From contig NZ_JBNRLS010000005.1 of NCBI RefSeq assembly GCF_050379415.1, positions 62,001 to 126,000 on the forward strand: a DNA stretch of 64,000 nt, read 5' to 3'. This document shows positions 26,260 through 35,205 of the stretch, one piece after another (positions within the stretch are counted from its first letter, which is position 1; every line of letters begins with the position of its first letter). Both the position numbers and the translations under genes were made by a program. Below the pieces are notes generated by a model. It was not told the origin of the DNA, ran no database searches, and saw only the letters and a list, made by a program, of their open reading frames with translations. The stretch comes from Marinobacter sp050379415. Its GTDB lineage: Bacteria > Pseudomonadota > Gammaproteobacteria > Pseudomonadales > Oleiphilaceae.

Positions 26260-28566
26260 TCAGGAAACGGCCTGTTCAGAGATTGCCATGGAGGACGTTC
26301 GTCCGGGGCGCAGATAGCGGCCGAAGCCGGCGTTCCGCAACGCCAGATCCACACAACTCTTGATGACATGGGGAGAATCCAGCAACAGAACATCTTCCAG
26401 AAGCTGTATCGCCCACTCACGGCTGATGCTCCGGATGACCGACTTCACCTTGGGCAGGCTCGCCGCGTTCATGGACAGGGAGTCATAACCCATGGCCATC
26501 AGCAGCAGCGCCCCACCGGGATCACCTGCCAACTCACCGCAAATGCCCACCGGCTTGCCGACAGCGTGGGCGTCCTGGGCAATCCGGACCAGGGCCTGGA
26601 GCACTGCCGGGTGATAGGAATGATACAGCTGCGCCACCCTGGGGTTATTGCGATCCACCGCCAGCAGGTACTGGGTCAGGTCATTGGAGCCCACAGACAG
26701 GAAATCCACCCGGTCCGCCAACTCTCGAATCTGGTAGACCGCCGCAGGAATTTCCACCATAACGCCGACCTTCGGCATATGGATGTCATAGCCCTCTTCC
26801 CTCACCTCGTGATAGACCCGGTATATCAGGTGCAGGGATTCCTCGACTTCCGAGATGTTGCTGATCATGGGCAGCATGATCTGCAGATTGTTCAGCCCCT
26901 CACTGGCCTTCAGCATGGCCCGGACCTGTACCAGGAAGATTTCCGGGTGGTCCAGGGTTACCCGGATGCCACGCCAGCCCAGGAAGGGGTTCTCTTCATT
27001 TATCGGAAAATACGTGAGCGCCTTGTCGCCACCGATATCCAGAGTGCGCATGGTGACCGGGTTGGGCGCAAACGCCTCCAGCTGCTCCCGGTAATACTCC
27101 CGCTGCTCCTGCTCGGAGGGGAAGCGGTCCTTGATCATGAACGGTACTTCAGTGCGGTACAGGCCGATACCCTCAGCACCGTGGGAGAGAGAACGCACCA
27201 CATCAGTCATCAGACCGGTGTTCACCAGCAGGGATACCCTGTGGCCATCGGTGGTCTCGCAGGGCTTGTCGCGAAGCGCCTCAAGTCCGCGGATCAGCTC
27301 ATCCTCTTCATCGCAGATGGCCTGGTAGAAAGCGCGAAGATCCTGTGACGGCGAGGCGAAGATCTGGCCCTCGAAACCATCAACAATCAATTCCTTGCCA
27401 TCGAGCTGGTTGACCGGGATATCCACCAGGCCCATCACCGTGGGCACGCCCATGGCCCGGGCCAGGATTGCCACGTGGGAGTTACTGGAGCCCTTGACCG
27501 ACACCAGCCCCACCAACTGGCCCTTGGGCACTTCTCCGAGCATCGCCGGAGTCAGCTCCTCGCTGACGAGCACGGTTCTCTCCGGGTATACCAGGTGCTT
27601 CTGTTCACCTTCCTGCAAATGGGACAGCAGGCGCCGGCCGAGATCCCGGATATCCACCGCCCGCTCCTGCAGGTAGTGATCATCCATCATCTCGAAGTGG
27701 CGGACATACTGCTGGACCACCTGCTTGAGCGCACCCTGGGCCCAGATACCGTCAGCAATCTTGTTGGCCACTTCGCCGGGCAAGGCCTCATCCCCCAGCA
27801 TACGAAGATAGACATCGAACAGCGCCTGTTCTTCCGGGCGGAGCTGGCTGGCCAGTCGCTTCGCCACGCGTTCGATATCTTCCCGAACCGCCTTGACCGC
27901 GGCCTTGAACAGCTTCAGCTCACCGTCGATATCTTCCGTTGGCTTTTCCGGAACCACATCAAGGTCGGCCGCCGGATAGACCACTACACCAGAGCCAATC
28001 GCGACACCGGGGGCACCGGGCACACCGTTGAAGCTGACATCCCGGGCCTCTTCGCCGGTCAGGGACAGGCCACTGATTGCACCAGTCGCCTCACTGTGGG
28101 CAATAACCCCGGCCAGCTGGGCGGAGACCGTCACCAGGAAGGCTTCTTCACCCTCATCAAAACACCGGGAGCTTTCCCGCTGCTGAACAACGAGCACACC
28201 AAGTACCCGGCGATGGTGAATGATGGGAACCCCCAGGAAGGAACGGAAACGCTCCTCACCGGTCTCCGGGAAATAGCGGTAACGGGGATGGGACGGAGCG
28301 TCTTCCAGGTTGATGGGCTCCTCGCGGGAGCCCACCAGACCGACCAGACCCTCCGAGTAACCCAGGCTCACCTGACCAACCGCCTTGCGGTAGAGGCCCT
28401 CGGTAGCCATCAGGATATAGCGGTTGGTGGCGGGGTCGAGCAGATAGACGGAACAGACCTCGGTGTTCATGGCCTTTTGCACCCGCGATACAATGATATC
28501 CAGCGCCTCCTGCAGATCGCGGGCGCTGTTTACCTCTTGTACAAGACTTCGCAGTATGCTCAGCAT
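26260..28566 (-). CDS. ptsP: Phosphoenolpyruvate-protein phosphotransferase PtsP (enzyme I-Ntr)
   Basis: EI-Ntr starts the nitrogen PTS phosphorelay by taking phosphate from PEP and passing it to NPr. The 768-residue product has an N-terminal GAF domain (about 1-150), the PTS enzyme I N-terminal domain, the phosphohistidine domain with His364 in GSSNSHVAILARAMGVP, and the C-terminal PEP-binding barrel (LLVNTGL... GVMVEIPA). The GAF domain separates it from the sugar-PTS enzyme PtsI. It follows rppH by 15 bases, a conserved pair (rppH-ptsP) in gammaproteobacteria. In relatives the relay responds to glutamine and alpha-ketoglutarate. Confidence 0.96.
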   Translation of the reverse strand: MLSILRSLVQEVNSARDLQEALDIIVSRVQKAMNTEVCSVYLLDPATNRYILMATEGLYRKAVGQVSLGYSEGLVGLVGSREEPINLEDAPSHPRYRYFPETGEERFRSFLGVPIIHHRRVLGVLVVQQRESSRCFDEGEEAFLVTVSAQLAGVIAHSEATGAISGLSLTGEEARDVSFNGVPGAPGVAIGSGVVVYPAADLDVVPEKPTEDIDGELKLFKAAVKAVREDIERVAKRLASQLRPEEQALFDVYLRMLGDEALPGEVANKIADGIWAQGALKQVVQQYVRHFEMMDDHYLQERAVDIRDLGRRLLSHLQEGEQKHLVYPERTVLVSEELTPAMLGEVPKGQLVGLVSVKGSSNSHVAILARAMGVPTVMGLVDIPVNQLDGKELIVDGFEGQIFASPSQDLRAFYQAICDEEDELIRGLEALRDKPCETTDGHRVSLLVNTGLMTDVVRSLSHGAEGIGLYRTEVPFMIKDRFPSEQEQREYYREQLEAFAPNPVTMRTLDIGGDKALTYFPINEENPFLGWRGIRVTLDHPEIFLVQVRAMLKASEGLNNLQIMLPMISNISEVEESLHLIYRVYHEVREEGYDIHMPKVGVMVEIPAAVYQIRELADRVDFLSVGSNDLTQYLLAVDRNNPRVAQLYHSYHPAVLQALVRIAQDAHAVGKPVGICGELAGDPGGALLLMAMGYDSLSMNAASLPKVKSVIRSISREWAIQLLEDVLLLDSPHVIKSCVDLALRNAGFGRYLRPGRTSSMAISEQAVS

Positions 28567-28581
28567 GGCAGGGTCATTCCG

Positions 28582-29112
28582 TCATCTTGAGTGATCCTTC
28601 AGCCGCCGGTTCTGCTCGGCTTTCCGCCACTGTTCCATGTTGTAGAACAGTCGTGGAGCCAGCTCCCGCAGCGCACGTCTGTATACTTCTCGTTTGAATG
28701 AAACCACCTGGCCCAGCGGGTACCAGTAGCTGACCCACTGCCACCCGTCGAATTCCGGTGAATCCGTGCCGTCCACACGCACTTGCGCGTCCGGCGATAA
28801 CATCCTCAGCAGGAACCATTTCTGTTTTTGGCCCACACACACAGGGTGTGAGTTATGGCGCACCATCCTCCTCGGAAGACGGTACCTGAGCCAGCCCCGG
28901 GTACAGCTGATGATCTCCACATCACTGGCTGTGAGGCCGATTTCCTCTCCAAGCTCCCGGTACAGTGCATCCTCCGGTGATTCGTTGTGCTGGATACCAC
29001 CTTGGGGAAACTGCCAGGAGTCCTGACCTATTCGCCTTGCCCAGAGAACTTCGCCCCTGTGGTTGGCCAGAATGATTCCGACATTGGGTCTGAAACCGTC
29101 TGAATCGATCAC
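28582..29112 (-). CDS. rppH: RNA pyrophosphohydrolase
   Basis: This Nudix hydrolase removes pyrophosphate from the 5' end of triphosphorylated RNA and so primes mRNA decay by RNase E. It has 176 residues. The Nudix box GGIQHNESPEDALYRELGEE with following IGL spans about 38-60 and has all consensus acidic residues. The N-terminus MIDSDGFRPNVGIILAN is diagnostic for RppH. It heads the rppH-ptsP pair and diverges from the HAD phosphatase gene. Confidence 0.95.
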   Translation of the reverse strand: MIDSDGFRPNVGIILANHRGEVLWARRIGQDSWQFPQGGIQHNESPEDALYRELGEEIGLTASDVEIISCTRGWLRYRLPRRMVRHNSHPVCVGQKQKWFLLRMLSPDAQVRVDGTDSPEFDGWQWVSYWYPLGQVVSFKREVYRRALRELAPRLFYNMEQWRKAEQNRRLKDHSR

Positions 29113-29283
29113 GGCACAGTCCTCGCAAAAGTCGGCCGCCGGTCAATTTCTGACCGGCGAGAATTGTCCAAGTTGCTCTCATTCTTACAGAATCCCAAGG
29201 GTTCGGCAAACGGAGCCGATGCCGACAGGTCATGGTAGACTGTGAGCCTTCCTGAAAGCCCTTGTAACAGCGGAGGACACCCT

Positions 29284-29940
29284 TTGACGCTCGCACTTTT
29301 TGATCTGGACAACACCCTGCTGGCTGGCGACAGCGACCACGCCTGGGGCGAATTTCTGGTGGAAGAAGGCCTGGTCGATGCCGAGGAATACCGCAAGGCC
29401 AACGACCGGTTCTACGAGGAATACCTGAACGGCGAGCTGGACATCTTTCACTACCTCCGCTTCGCCCTGCAGCCGTTGGCCCGGCATGAAATGGACGAAT
29501 TGCTGGCGTGGCGCGAAGCCTTTCTTGAGAAGAAAGTACGCCCGATGATGCAGGACAAGGCCCGGGAACTGCTCGACCAGCACCGCCAGCAGGGCCACAC
29601 GCTGATGATCATCACCGCCACCAACCGCTTCGTCACCGAACCGATTGCGGACCTGCTGGGCGTTGAGCACCTGATCGCCACCGAGCCGGAACTGGTCAAT
29701 GGCCGGTATACCGGGGAAGTTGCCGGTGTCCCCAGCTTCCAGGACGGCAAGGTGACCCGGCTGAACGACTGGCTTGACCATCACAGACGCACCCTGGAAG
29801 GGGCCTGGTTCTACAGCGACTCCCATAACGATGTGCCGCTTTTGAAGCAGGTGGAAAACCCGGTGGCGGTGGATCCGGATCCGAGGCTGGAGGCGCTGGC
29901 GAAGGAATCGGGGTGGCCGGTGATTTCTTTGCGGGGGTGA
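29284..29940 (+). CDS. HAD-superfamily hydrolase, subfamily IB (SerB/CicA-like)
   Basis: This is a 218-residue phosphatase-like protein. A TTG start at 29284 is chosen: GGAGG lies seven bases before it and MTLALFDLDNTLLAGDSD begins exactly at the HAD motif I, with the nucleophile Asp7 and acid Asp9. Motif II lies in TLMIITATN and motif III/IV in FYSDSHNDVPLL. The substrate is unknown; phosphoserine and histidinol-phosphate phosphatases belong to the same subfamily. The gene diverges from rppH, the arrangement seen in Pseudomonas. Three GGGGTCAG palindromes follow. Confidence 0.9.
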   Translation: MTLALFDLDNTLLAGDSDHAWGEFLVEEGLVDAEEYRKANDRFYEEYLNGELDIFHYLRFALQPLARHEMDELLAWREAFLEKKVRPMMQDKARELLDQHRQQGHTLMIITATNRFVTEPIADLLGVEHLIATEPELVNGRYTGEVAGVPSFQDGKVTRLNDWLDHHRRTLEGAWFYSDSHNDVPLLKQVENPVAVDPDPRLEALAKESGWPVISLRG

Positions 29941-29955
29941 TTTCAGGAAGAAAGA

Positions 29956-30085
29956 GGGGTCAGAAGAAGGCTTTCTTCTGACCCCGAATCGCAAGGCAGG
30001 GGTCAGATGAAAGTTTTCATCAGACCCCGGGAATCAAGACCCTGAGCGTTAGATTGGGGTCTGAAGAAAGCCTTCTTCTGACCCC
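29956..30085. repeat. Cluster of three GGGGTCAG palindromes (copies B1-B3)
   Basis: B1 at 29956-29985 and B3 at 30056-30085 are of the GAAG type (halves such as GGGGTCAGAAGAAGG / CTTTCTTCTGACCCC). B2 at 29999-30028 is of the GATG type. Each is 30 bases with one or two arm mismatches. They are 13 and 27 bases apart, filling the gap between the convergent HAD and methyltransferase genes. B3 is followed by GTTTT on the plus strand, which could give weak termination. Confidence 0.9.
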
Positions 30086-30098
30086 GTTTTCAGGTCCT

Positions 30099-31295
30099 TC
30101 ACATAAACCCGGTCAGCGAGCGCACGAAGCACGACTTGATGTAATCCGTCTCCGGAATCCCCGGAATCACCGGGTGATCCGGCGCCTGATGGCCCTGCTC
30201 CAGCAGCTGAACAAACCTGTCAATTTTCCGGCCGCTGCTTCGAATAATGTCGATCAGCTTTTCCTGGGACAGATGCATGGAACAGGATGCGGAAACCAGC
30301 AAGCCATCCCGCTCAAGCAGCCGCAACCCCAACTGATTCAGGCGGGCATAGGCCTGCTCACCGGCCTTCTGGTCCCGGCGACGGGGAATCAGGGCCGGCG
30401 GATCCAGCACTACGATGTCATATTTTTCTTTCTCGTCCGCCAGGGCCTTGAGCGCTTCGAAGGCATCGCCCTCGATGGTTTCGATATTGTCGAGCCCGTT
30501 GATCTTCGCATTATGGTGTACCGCATCGATCGCCGTTGCAGAGGCGTCGACACAAGTCACTTGGGTAGCGCCGGCACAGGCGGCCTGCAGCCCCCAACCA
30601 CCGACATAACTGAACACATCCAGCACCCGCTTACCGGGCGCGTAGGCCTGCAACCGCTGACGATTCATGCGGTGATCGTAGAACCACCCGGTTTTCTGAC
30701 CACCGGCCAGCGGCACCTCGAAGCGAACGCCATTCTCCTCGACCGGCAGAAGATCCGCCACCGGCCCGTGCGCCTGCTCGACGTAGGTATCCAGCCCCTC
30801 AACCTTCCGCATCTTGCCGTCGTTTTTCAGGATGATCGCATTGGCATGCACCAGACGCTGAACGGCGCGAACAATCGCCTCCTTCATCAGCTCCATGCCC
30901 GCCGTGGAAATCTGCACCACTACGGTATCCCCGAAACGGTCAACCACCAGCCCGGACAATCCGTCACTGTCGCCAAACACCCAGCGATAGAACGGCTTGT
31001 CGAACAGCCGCTCCCGCATTGCCAGCGCAAGCTCCATCCGCTCGGTCAGCCGCTGCGGCGTCATCCCCTGGGACGGATTCCGGCTGATCAACCGGCCACA
31101 GATCAACGCATGGGGATTAACAAACACCGTGCCCAACGGCTTGTCATTGGACGCCCGCAGCTCGGCCTGATCACCGGGCTGGAACTCGGTCAGCGGCGTA
31201 CGACGGGTATCGACCTCATTGCTGTAAACCCACAAATGGCCGGCACGGAGGCGGCGTTCAGCGCCTTTTCGAAGATACAAAATCGGGAAATTCAT
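30099..31295 (-). CDS. Class I SAM-dependent rRNA methyltransferase, RlmI-like
   Basis: The protein is predicted to methylate cytosine-5 in 23S rRNA (RlmI, m5C1962 in E. coli). ATG 31295 is preferred over the GTG nine bases upstream, giving 398 residues. An N-terminal PUA domain (LYLRKGAERRLRAGHLWVYS) is followed by an EEHEE-type linker and a Rossmann SAM domain with motif I LDVFSYVGGWGLQAA, an acidic VDAS, and the catalytic-loop motif VLDPPAL. A cysteine in SASCSMH fits the second motif. It converges on the HAD gene; gcvH lies upstream on the same strand. Confidence 0.9.
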   Translation of the reverse strand: MNFPILYLRKGAERRLRAGHLWVYSNEVDTRRTPLTEFQPGDQAELRASNDKPLGTVFVNPHALICGRLISRNPSQGMTPQRLTERMELALAMRERLFDKPFYRWVFGDSDGLSGLVVDRFGDTVVVQISTAGMELMKEAIVRAVQRLVHANAIILKNDGKMRKVEGLDTYVEQAHGPVADLLPVEENGVRFEVPLAGGQKTGWFYDHRMNRQRLQAYAPGKRVLDVFSYVGGWGLQAACAGATQVTCVDASATAIDAVHHNAKINGLDNIETIEGDAFEALKALADEKEKYDIVVLDPPALIPRRRDQKAGEQAYARLNQLGLRLLERDGLLVSASCSMHLSQEKLIDIIRSSGRKIDRFVQLLEQGHQAPDHPVIPGIPETDYIKSCFVRSLTGFM

Positions 31296-31365
31296 CAGAT
31301 ACACCAGCCAAACAAGAAATCAATGGATGCGAGATTATAGCCAATTGGTCACTGCACCCAGACAT

Positions 31366-31428
31366 GGGAGCAGTCGGGCAGGGCTTGAGCGTGTTTCGGA
31401 AAGCCCACCCTGAAACACGCATGCTCCC
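31366..31428. repeat. Imperfect hairpin between gcvH and the rlmI-like gene
   Basis: GCGTGTTTC (31389-31397) pairs with GAAACACGC (31412-31420), and outside it GGGAGCA (31366-31372) pairs with TGCTCCC (31422-31428) across a 16-base bulge. It lies eight bases after the gcvH stop and may end that transcript, although no clear T-run follows. Its string GAGCGTGTTT resembles the core/arm junction of the conserved-core repeats, so it could be a degenerate copy; this is weak. Confidence 0.5.
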
Positions 31429-31435
31429 AAACTGC

Positions 31436-31828
31436 TTATTCCTCCGCAGCCACATGCTCGGCGTAAGCGGTGGCATCCATCAGGCCATCCAGCTCACCGG
31501 CATCCTCCAGCTTCACCTTGAACATCCAGCCGTCGCCATACGGATCCTCATTGACCAGCTCCGGCTCATCCTCAAGATTCTCGTTGACCGCAATCACCTC
31601 ACCGGTCACCGGACTGAACACATCCGAGGCCGACTTCACCGACTCGGCCACGCCGGCTTCCTCACCACCGTTGACCGTCACCCCGACATCCGGCACACCG
31701 ATGTACACCACATCGCCGAGCTGCTCCTGGGCAAAATCGGTAATACCTACGGTAGCGGTGCCATCGTCAGCCACCCGCACCCACTGGTGGGTCTCAATGT
31801 ATTTCAGATCTGCGGGGATATCACTCAT
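31436..31828 (-). CDS. gcvH: Glycine cleavage system H protein
   Basis: GcvH is the lipoyl carrier that shuttles the aminomethyl group between the P, T and L proteins of the glycine cleavage system. It has 130 residues. The lipoylation site is Lys65 in AESVKSASDV. The N-terminal HQWV and the FSPVTGEV block are standard. It stands alone: gcvP, gcvT and lpd are not in the window. A TPP/glycine riboswitch was not seen upstream; metR follows on the same strand with a 45-base gap. Confidence 0.96.
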   Translation of the reverse strand: MSDIPADLKYIETHQWVRVADDGTATVGITDFAQEQLGDVVYIGVPDVGVTVNGGEEAGVAESVKSASDVFSPVTGEVIAVNENLEDEPELVNEDPYGDGWMFKVKLEDAGELDGLMDATAYAEHVAAEE

Positions 31829-31873
31829 GATTGTGCTTCCTGTTGAATTTTTCGCGCAGTTTAACGCAAGAAC

Positions 31874-32764
31874 CTAGCCCCAGCGAACCTCCCGGGCCAG
31901 GTTCATGAACGAATCCAGGTAATCGACCTCACAATCCCGTTCACGGAGGCCCAGAAAGATCTGCTTGGGCAGCCCTTCCTTCCCCAGACGCACCGGAACC
32001 ACCGGGAGTTTCTCAGCATACTCCGCCACCAGCCATTTCGGCAGCGCCGACACGCCCCGCCCGGCGGCGACCATCTGCAACATGATGTCCGTCGTCTCGA
32101 TGGTCTTGTGCCGGGCCGGGCTGGCGTGAGCGGGCAAAAAGAACCGGGTATAGATATCCAGCCGCTCCACTTCCACCGGATAGGTGATCAGGGTTTCCCG
32201 CTCCAGGTCTCCGGGCACGACAAACTCCCTGCTCGCCAGGGGATGATCCCGGGAGACCACCAGCACCTGCTCGTAATCGAACACCGGCTCAAACACCAAC
32301 CCCGGCCGATGCAGCGGGTCCGGAGTTACCAGCATATCAATATCATGCCCGAACAGGGCGCCGATCCCGCCAAACTGGAATTTCTGTTTCACATCCACAT
32401 CCACATCCGGCCAGCGCTCAAGGTAGGGCCCAACCACCTTGAGCAACCACTGATAACAGGGATGACACTCCATGCCGATCCGGAGTGTCCCGCGCCGCCC
32501 ACTGGCAAATTGACCGATAACTTCTTCCGCGTGTTCAAGCTGGGGGAGAAGGCGATTCGCCAGCGACAGCAGATACTCACCCGCCTGGGTCAGCCGTAAC
32601 TGACGACCATCCCGCAGCCACAAGGGTGTGTCCAGATAACGCTCCAGCTTGCGAATGGCATGACTGAGCGCCGACTGCGTGAGATGCAGGGACTCTGCTG
32701 CCGCTGTCAAAGAGCCGTCGCGATCAACGGCACGGAGAATCTCGAGATGGTGTCGATCAATCAT
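31874..32764 (-). CDS. metR: LysR-family regulator of methionine biosynthesis
   Basis: MetR activates metE and related genes with homocysteine as co-regulator. The ATG at 32764 gives MIDRHHLEILRAV, which aligns with the MetR N-terminus; a GTG 12 bases upstream is possible. The 296-residue protein has an N-terminal winged helix-turn-helix (GSLTAAAESLHLTQSALSHAIRKLE) and a periplasmic-binding-like effector domain. It is divergent from metE, with a TGAA-N5-TTCA operator between the two, which is the standard metR/metE regulatory unit and may also give autoregulation. Confidence 0.93.
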   Translation of the reverse strand: MIDRHHLEILRAVDRDGSLTAAAESLHLTQSALSHAIRKLERYLDTPLWLRDGRQLRLTQAGEYLLSLANRLLPQLEHAEEVIGQFASGRRGTLRIGMECHPCYQWLLKVVGPYLERWPDVDVDVKQKFQFGGIGALFGHDIDMLVTPDPLHRPGLVFEPVFDYEQVLVVSRDHPLASREFVVPGDLERETLITYPVEVERLDIYTRFFLPAHASPARHKTIETTDIMLQMVAAGRGVSALPKWLVAEYAEKLPVVPVRLGKEGLPKQIFLGLRERDCEVDYLDSFMNLAREVRWG

Positions 32765-32783
32765 GGGCCAATACACTAATTGG

Positions 32784-32796
32784 TGAATTTATTTCA
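32784..32796. promoter_or_regulatory. MetR box in the metR-metE intergenic region
   Basis: TGAATTTATTTCA matches the MetR consensus TGAA-N5-TTCA exactly. An adjoining TGAA (32797-32800) and a further one at 32805-32808 may form a weaker second half-site. The box lies 20 bases upstream of metR and about 97 bases before the metE start codon. Confidence 0.75.
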
Positions 32797-32892
32797 TGAA
32801 CTACTGAAATAATACCATTTTTATTCATGCCACTGCCCGCCTACCCTGACCGACTCTTACCCGAAGCACAAATCAGACGTCAGGAGCAGAAG

Positions 32893-35205
32893 ATGGTTAC
32901 CACTCACTCACTGGGCTACCCCCGTATCGGCGCTCAACGGGAACTGAAATTCGCCCTGGAAGCCTACTGGCAAGGCCAGCTAACCGAGGAGGAGCTGGAG
33001 ATTACCGCCGGAGACCTGCGGCGCCGACACTGGCAGGACCAAAAGACCCTGGACCTCGTCCCGGCAGGGGACTTTTCCCTGTACGACCAGGTGCTGGACA
33101 TGAGCGAAACCCTCGGACACCTGCCCGAACGTGCGGGCAAACCGGGCGGGCACGCACTCGACCGGTATTTCCGGGCCGCACGCGGTCGCGGTGCCAATGA
33201 CGATAGCTGCTGCGGCACCCAGGCCGGCGAAATGACCAAGTGGTTCGACACCAACTATCACTACATTGTCCCGGAGTTTCACCAGGACACGGAATTCCGG
33301 CTCGACAGCAGCCGGATACTGGCCCAGCTCGATGAGGCGCAGACTCAGGGTTTTCGTGCCAAACCGGTCATTATCGGCCCGGTGACCTATCTCTGGCTGG
33401 GAAAATCCAAGGACGGCAGCGATCCCCTGGCACTGCTGGAGCGCATTCTGCCCCTTTACGGTGACCTGCTCGACCAACTCGCCGAGGCCGGTGCGGAGTG
33501 GGTGCAGGTGGATGAGCCTGCCCTGGTCACCGAACTGGACGATCGCTGGCGCCACGCCTTCAGTCTTGCCTACCATCACCTAAAGGCTACCCGCCCGAAA
33601 CTCCTGCTGACCACTTATTTCGGCCAGCTCCGGGACAACCTCCAGCTCGCCTGCGAATTGCCAGTGGCCGGGCTGCACCTGGATGCCGTTTCTGCCCGTC
33701 CTGAAGCCGACCGTCTGGCAGACTGGCTCGCGCCTCATAAAGTGTTGTCCCTGGGTGTCGTCAATGGCCGGAACGTCTGGAAAACCGACCTCAATGCCAC
33801 CCTCGACTGGCTGGAACCATTGCATTCACGACTCGGCGAGCGGCTGTGGCTGGCCCCGTCCTGCTCACTGCTGCACGTTCCTGTCGACCTGGAACCTGAA
33901 GACAAGCTCGATCCGGACATTCGCCAGTGGCTTTCCTTCGGCCGGCAGAAACTCGGGGAGCTGGCCACCCTGGCCAGAGCCCTTAACACCGGCCGGAGCA
34001 GTGTTGCCCGGGACCTCGAGGACAACCGCATCGCGGTTGACTCTCGCAGGCTATCGCCGAAAACCCGCAATCCGAAGCTCCGCGAGGCCATGTCACTTAT
34101 CACCCCACAGCTTGGCGAGAGAAACAGTGCTTTCGAGACGCGGCAGAAGCTCCAGAGCAAGGCTCTGCCCCTGCCCCTTTTCCCGACCACCACGATCGGC
34201 TCCTTCCCGCAAACCGGAGATATCCGGCAAGTGCGGCAACAGTACCGGGCCGGAAAACTGGGCAAAGGAGATTATCTGGCACGTATCAAACAGGAGATTG
34301 CCCATTGCATCCGTGAACAGGAGTCTCTGGGCCTGGATGTCCTGGTCCATGGCGAAGCGGAGCGAAACGACATGGTGGAGTATTTCGGGGAGCAGCTGGA
34401 TGGTTATGCCTTCAGCCGGTTTGGCTGGGTCCAGTCCTACGGCTCACGGTGCGTCAAACCGCCGATCCTGTTTGGTGATATCACTCACTCCAAGGCAATG
34501 ACTGTAGACTGGATCCGATATGCACAGTCACTGACCGACAGGCCCGTCAAGGGCATGCTCACTGGCCCGGTCACCATGCTGAACTGGTCCTTTGTCCGGG
34601 ACGACCAGCCCCGGGCGGAGACCTGCTGGCAGTTGGCCCTGGCCATCCGCGAAGAGGTGCAGGAACTGGAGAGCGCAGGCATCCGGATCATCCAGATTGA
34701 CGAAGCGGCGCTGCGGGAGGGCTTGCCCCTGCGAAAATCCGACTGGCAGGACTACCTGGACTGGGCCATCGACGCCTTCCGGATTGCCGCCAACGGGGTC
34801 GATGACACAACCCAGATTCACACCCACATGTGTTATTCGGAGTTCAATGACATCATTCAGGCGATTGCCCGGATGGACGCCGATGTCATTACCATCGAGA
34901 CCTCCCGTTCCGATATGGAGCTCCTCGATGCTTTCCGGAATTTTGAGTATCCCAACGACATTGGCCCCGGTGTCTACGACATTCACTCACCCAACATGCC
35001 CGAACAGGCCGGGATCACTGCCCTGATGGAAAAGGCAGCGGAGAGGATTCCGGCCGAAAGGCTGTGGGTAAATCCGGACTGTGGCCTGAAAACCCGACAG
35101 TGGCGGGAGGTGCGGCCGGCCCTCAGGGCCATGATCACGGCAGCCAGGGAGCTGAGGAAAAGGCTGGAGCAACCGGCCGAGAACGGCGAACTGGAGACTC
35201 AGTAA
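32893..35205 (+). CDS. metE: Cobalamin-independent methionine synthase
   Basis: MetE transfers a methyl group from 5-methyltetrahydropteroyltriglutamate to homocysteine. ATG 32893 is chosen because AGGAG lies six bases ahead and the product begins MVTTHSLGYPRIG, as in the family; the frame opens 22 codons earlier. It has 770 residues in two barrels. Zinc/homocysteine residues are present in HTHMCYSEFND and in VNPDCGLKTR. The enzyme needs no B12, so expression is expected mainly without cobalamin. Its last seven bases overlap the 3' end of cpdA, on the opposite strand. Confidence 0.97.
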   Translation: MVTTHSLGYPRIGAQRELKFALEAYWQGQLTEEELEITAGDLRRRHWQDQKTLDLVPAGDFSLYDQVLDMSETLGHLPERAGKPGGHALDRYFRAARGRGANDDSCCGTQAGEMTKWFDTNYHYIVPEFHQDTEFRLDSSRILAQLDEAQTQGFRAKPVIIGPVTYLWLGKSKDGSDPLALLERILPLYGDLLDQLAEAGAEWVQVDEPALVTELDDRWRHAFSLAYHHLKATRPKLLLTTYFGQLRDNLQLACELPVAGLHLDAVSARPEADRLADWLAPHKVLSLGVVNGRNVWKTDLNATLDWLEPLHSRLGERLWLAPSCSLLHVPVDLEPEDKLDPDIRQWLSFGRQKLGELATLARALNTGRSSVARDLEDNRIAVDSRRLSPKTRNPKLREAMSLITPQLGERNSAFETRQKLQSKALPLPLFPTTTIGSFPQTGDIRQVRQQYRAGKLGKGDYLARIKQEIAHCIREQESLGLDVLVHGEAERNDMVEYFGEQLDGYAFSRFGWVQSYGSRCVKPPILFGDITHSKAMTVDWIRYAQSLTDRPVKGMLTGPVTMLNWSFVRDDQPRAETCWQLALAIREEVQELESAGIRIIQIDEAALREGLPLRKSDWQDYLDWAIDAFRIAANGVDDTTQIHTHMCYSEFNDIIQAIARMDADVITIETSRSDMELLDAFRNFEYPNDIGPGVYDIHSPNMPEQAGITALMEKAAERIPAERLWVNPDCGLKTRQWREVRPALRAMITAARELRKRLEQPAENGELETQ

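Noticed and set aside
24805..30085. The GGGGTCAG palindromes as a CRISPR array
   Set aside because: Spacers are irregular (13, 27, 37 bases), repeats are full palindromes in two flavours, copies are few, and no cas genes are present.
30054..31340. Open frame of about 428 codons on the plus strand
   Set aside because: Antisense to the RlmI-like gene, starts inside a GGGGTCAG palindrome and shows no domain.
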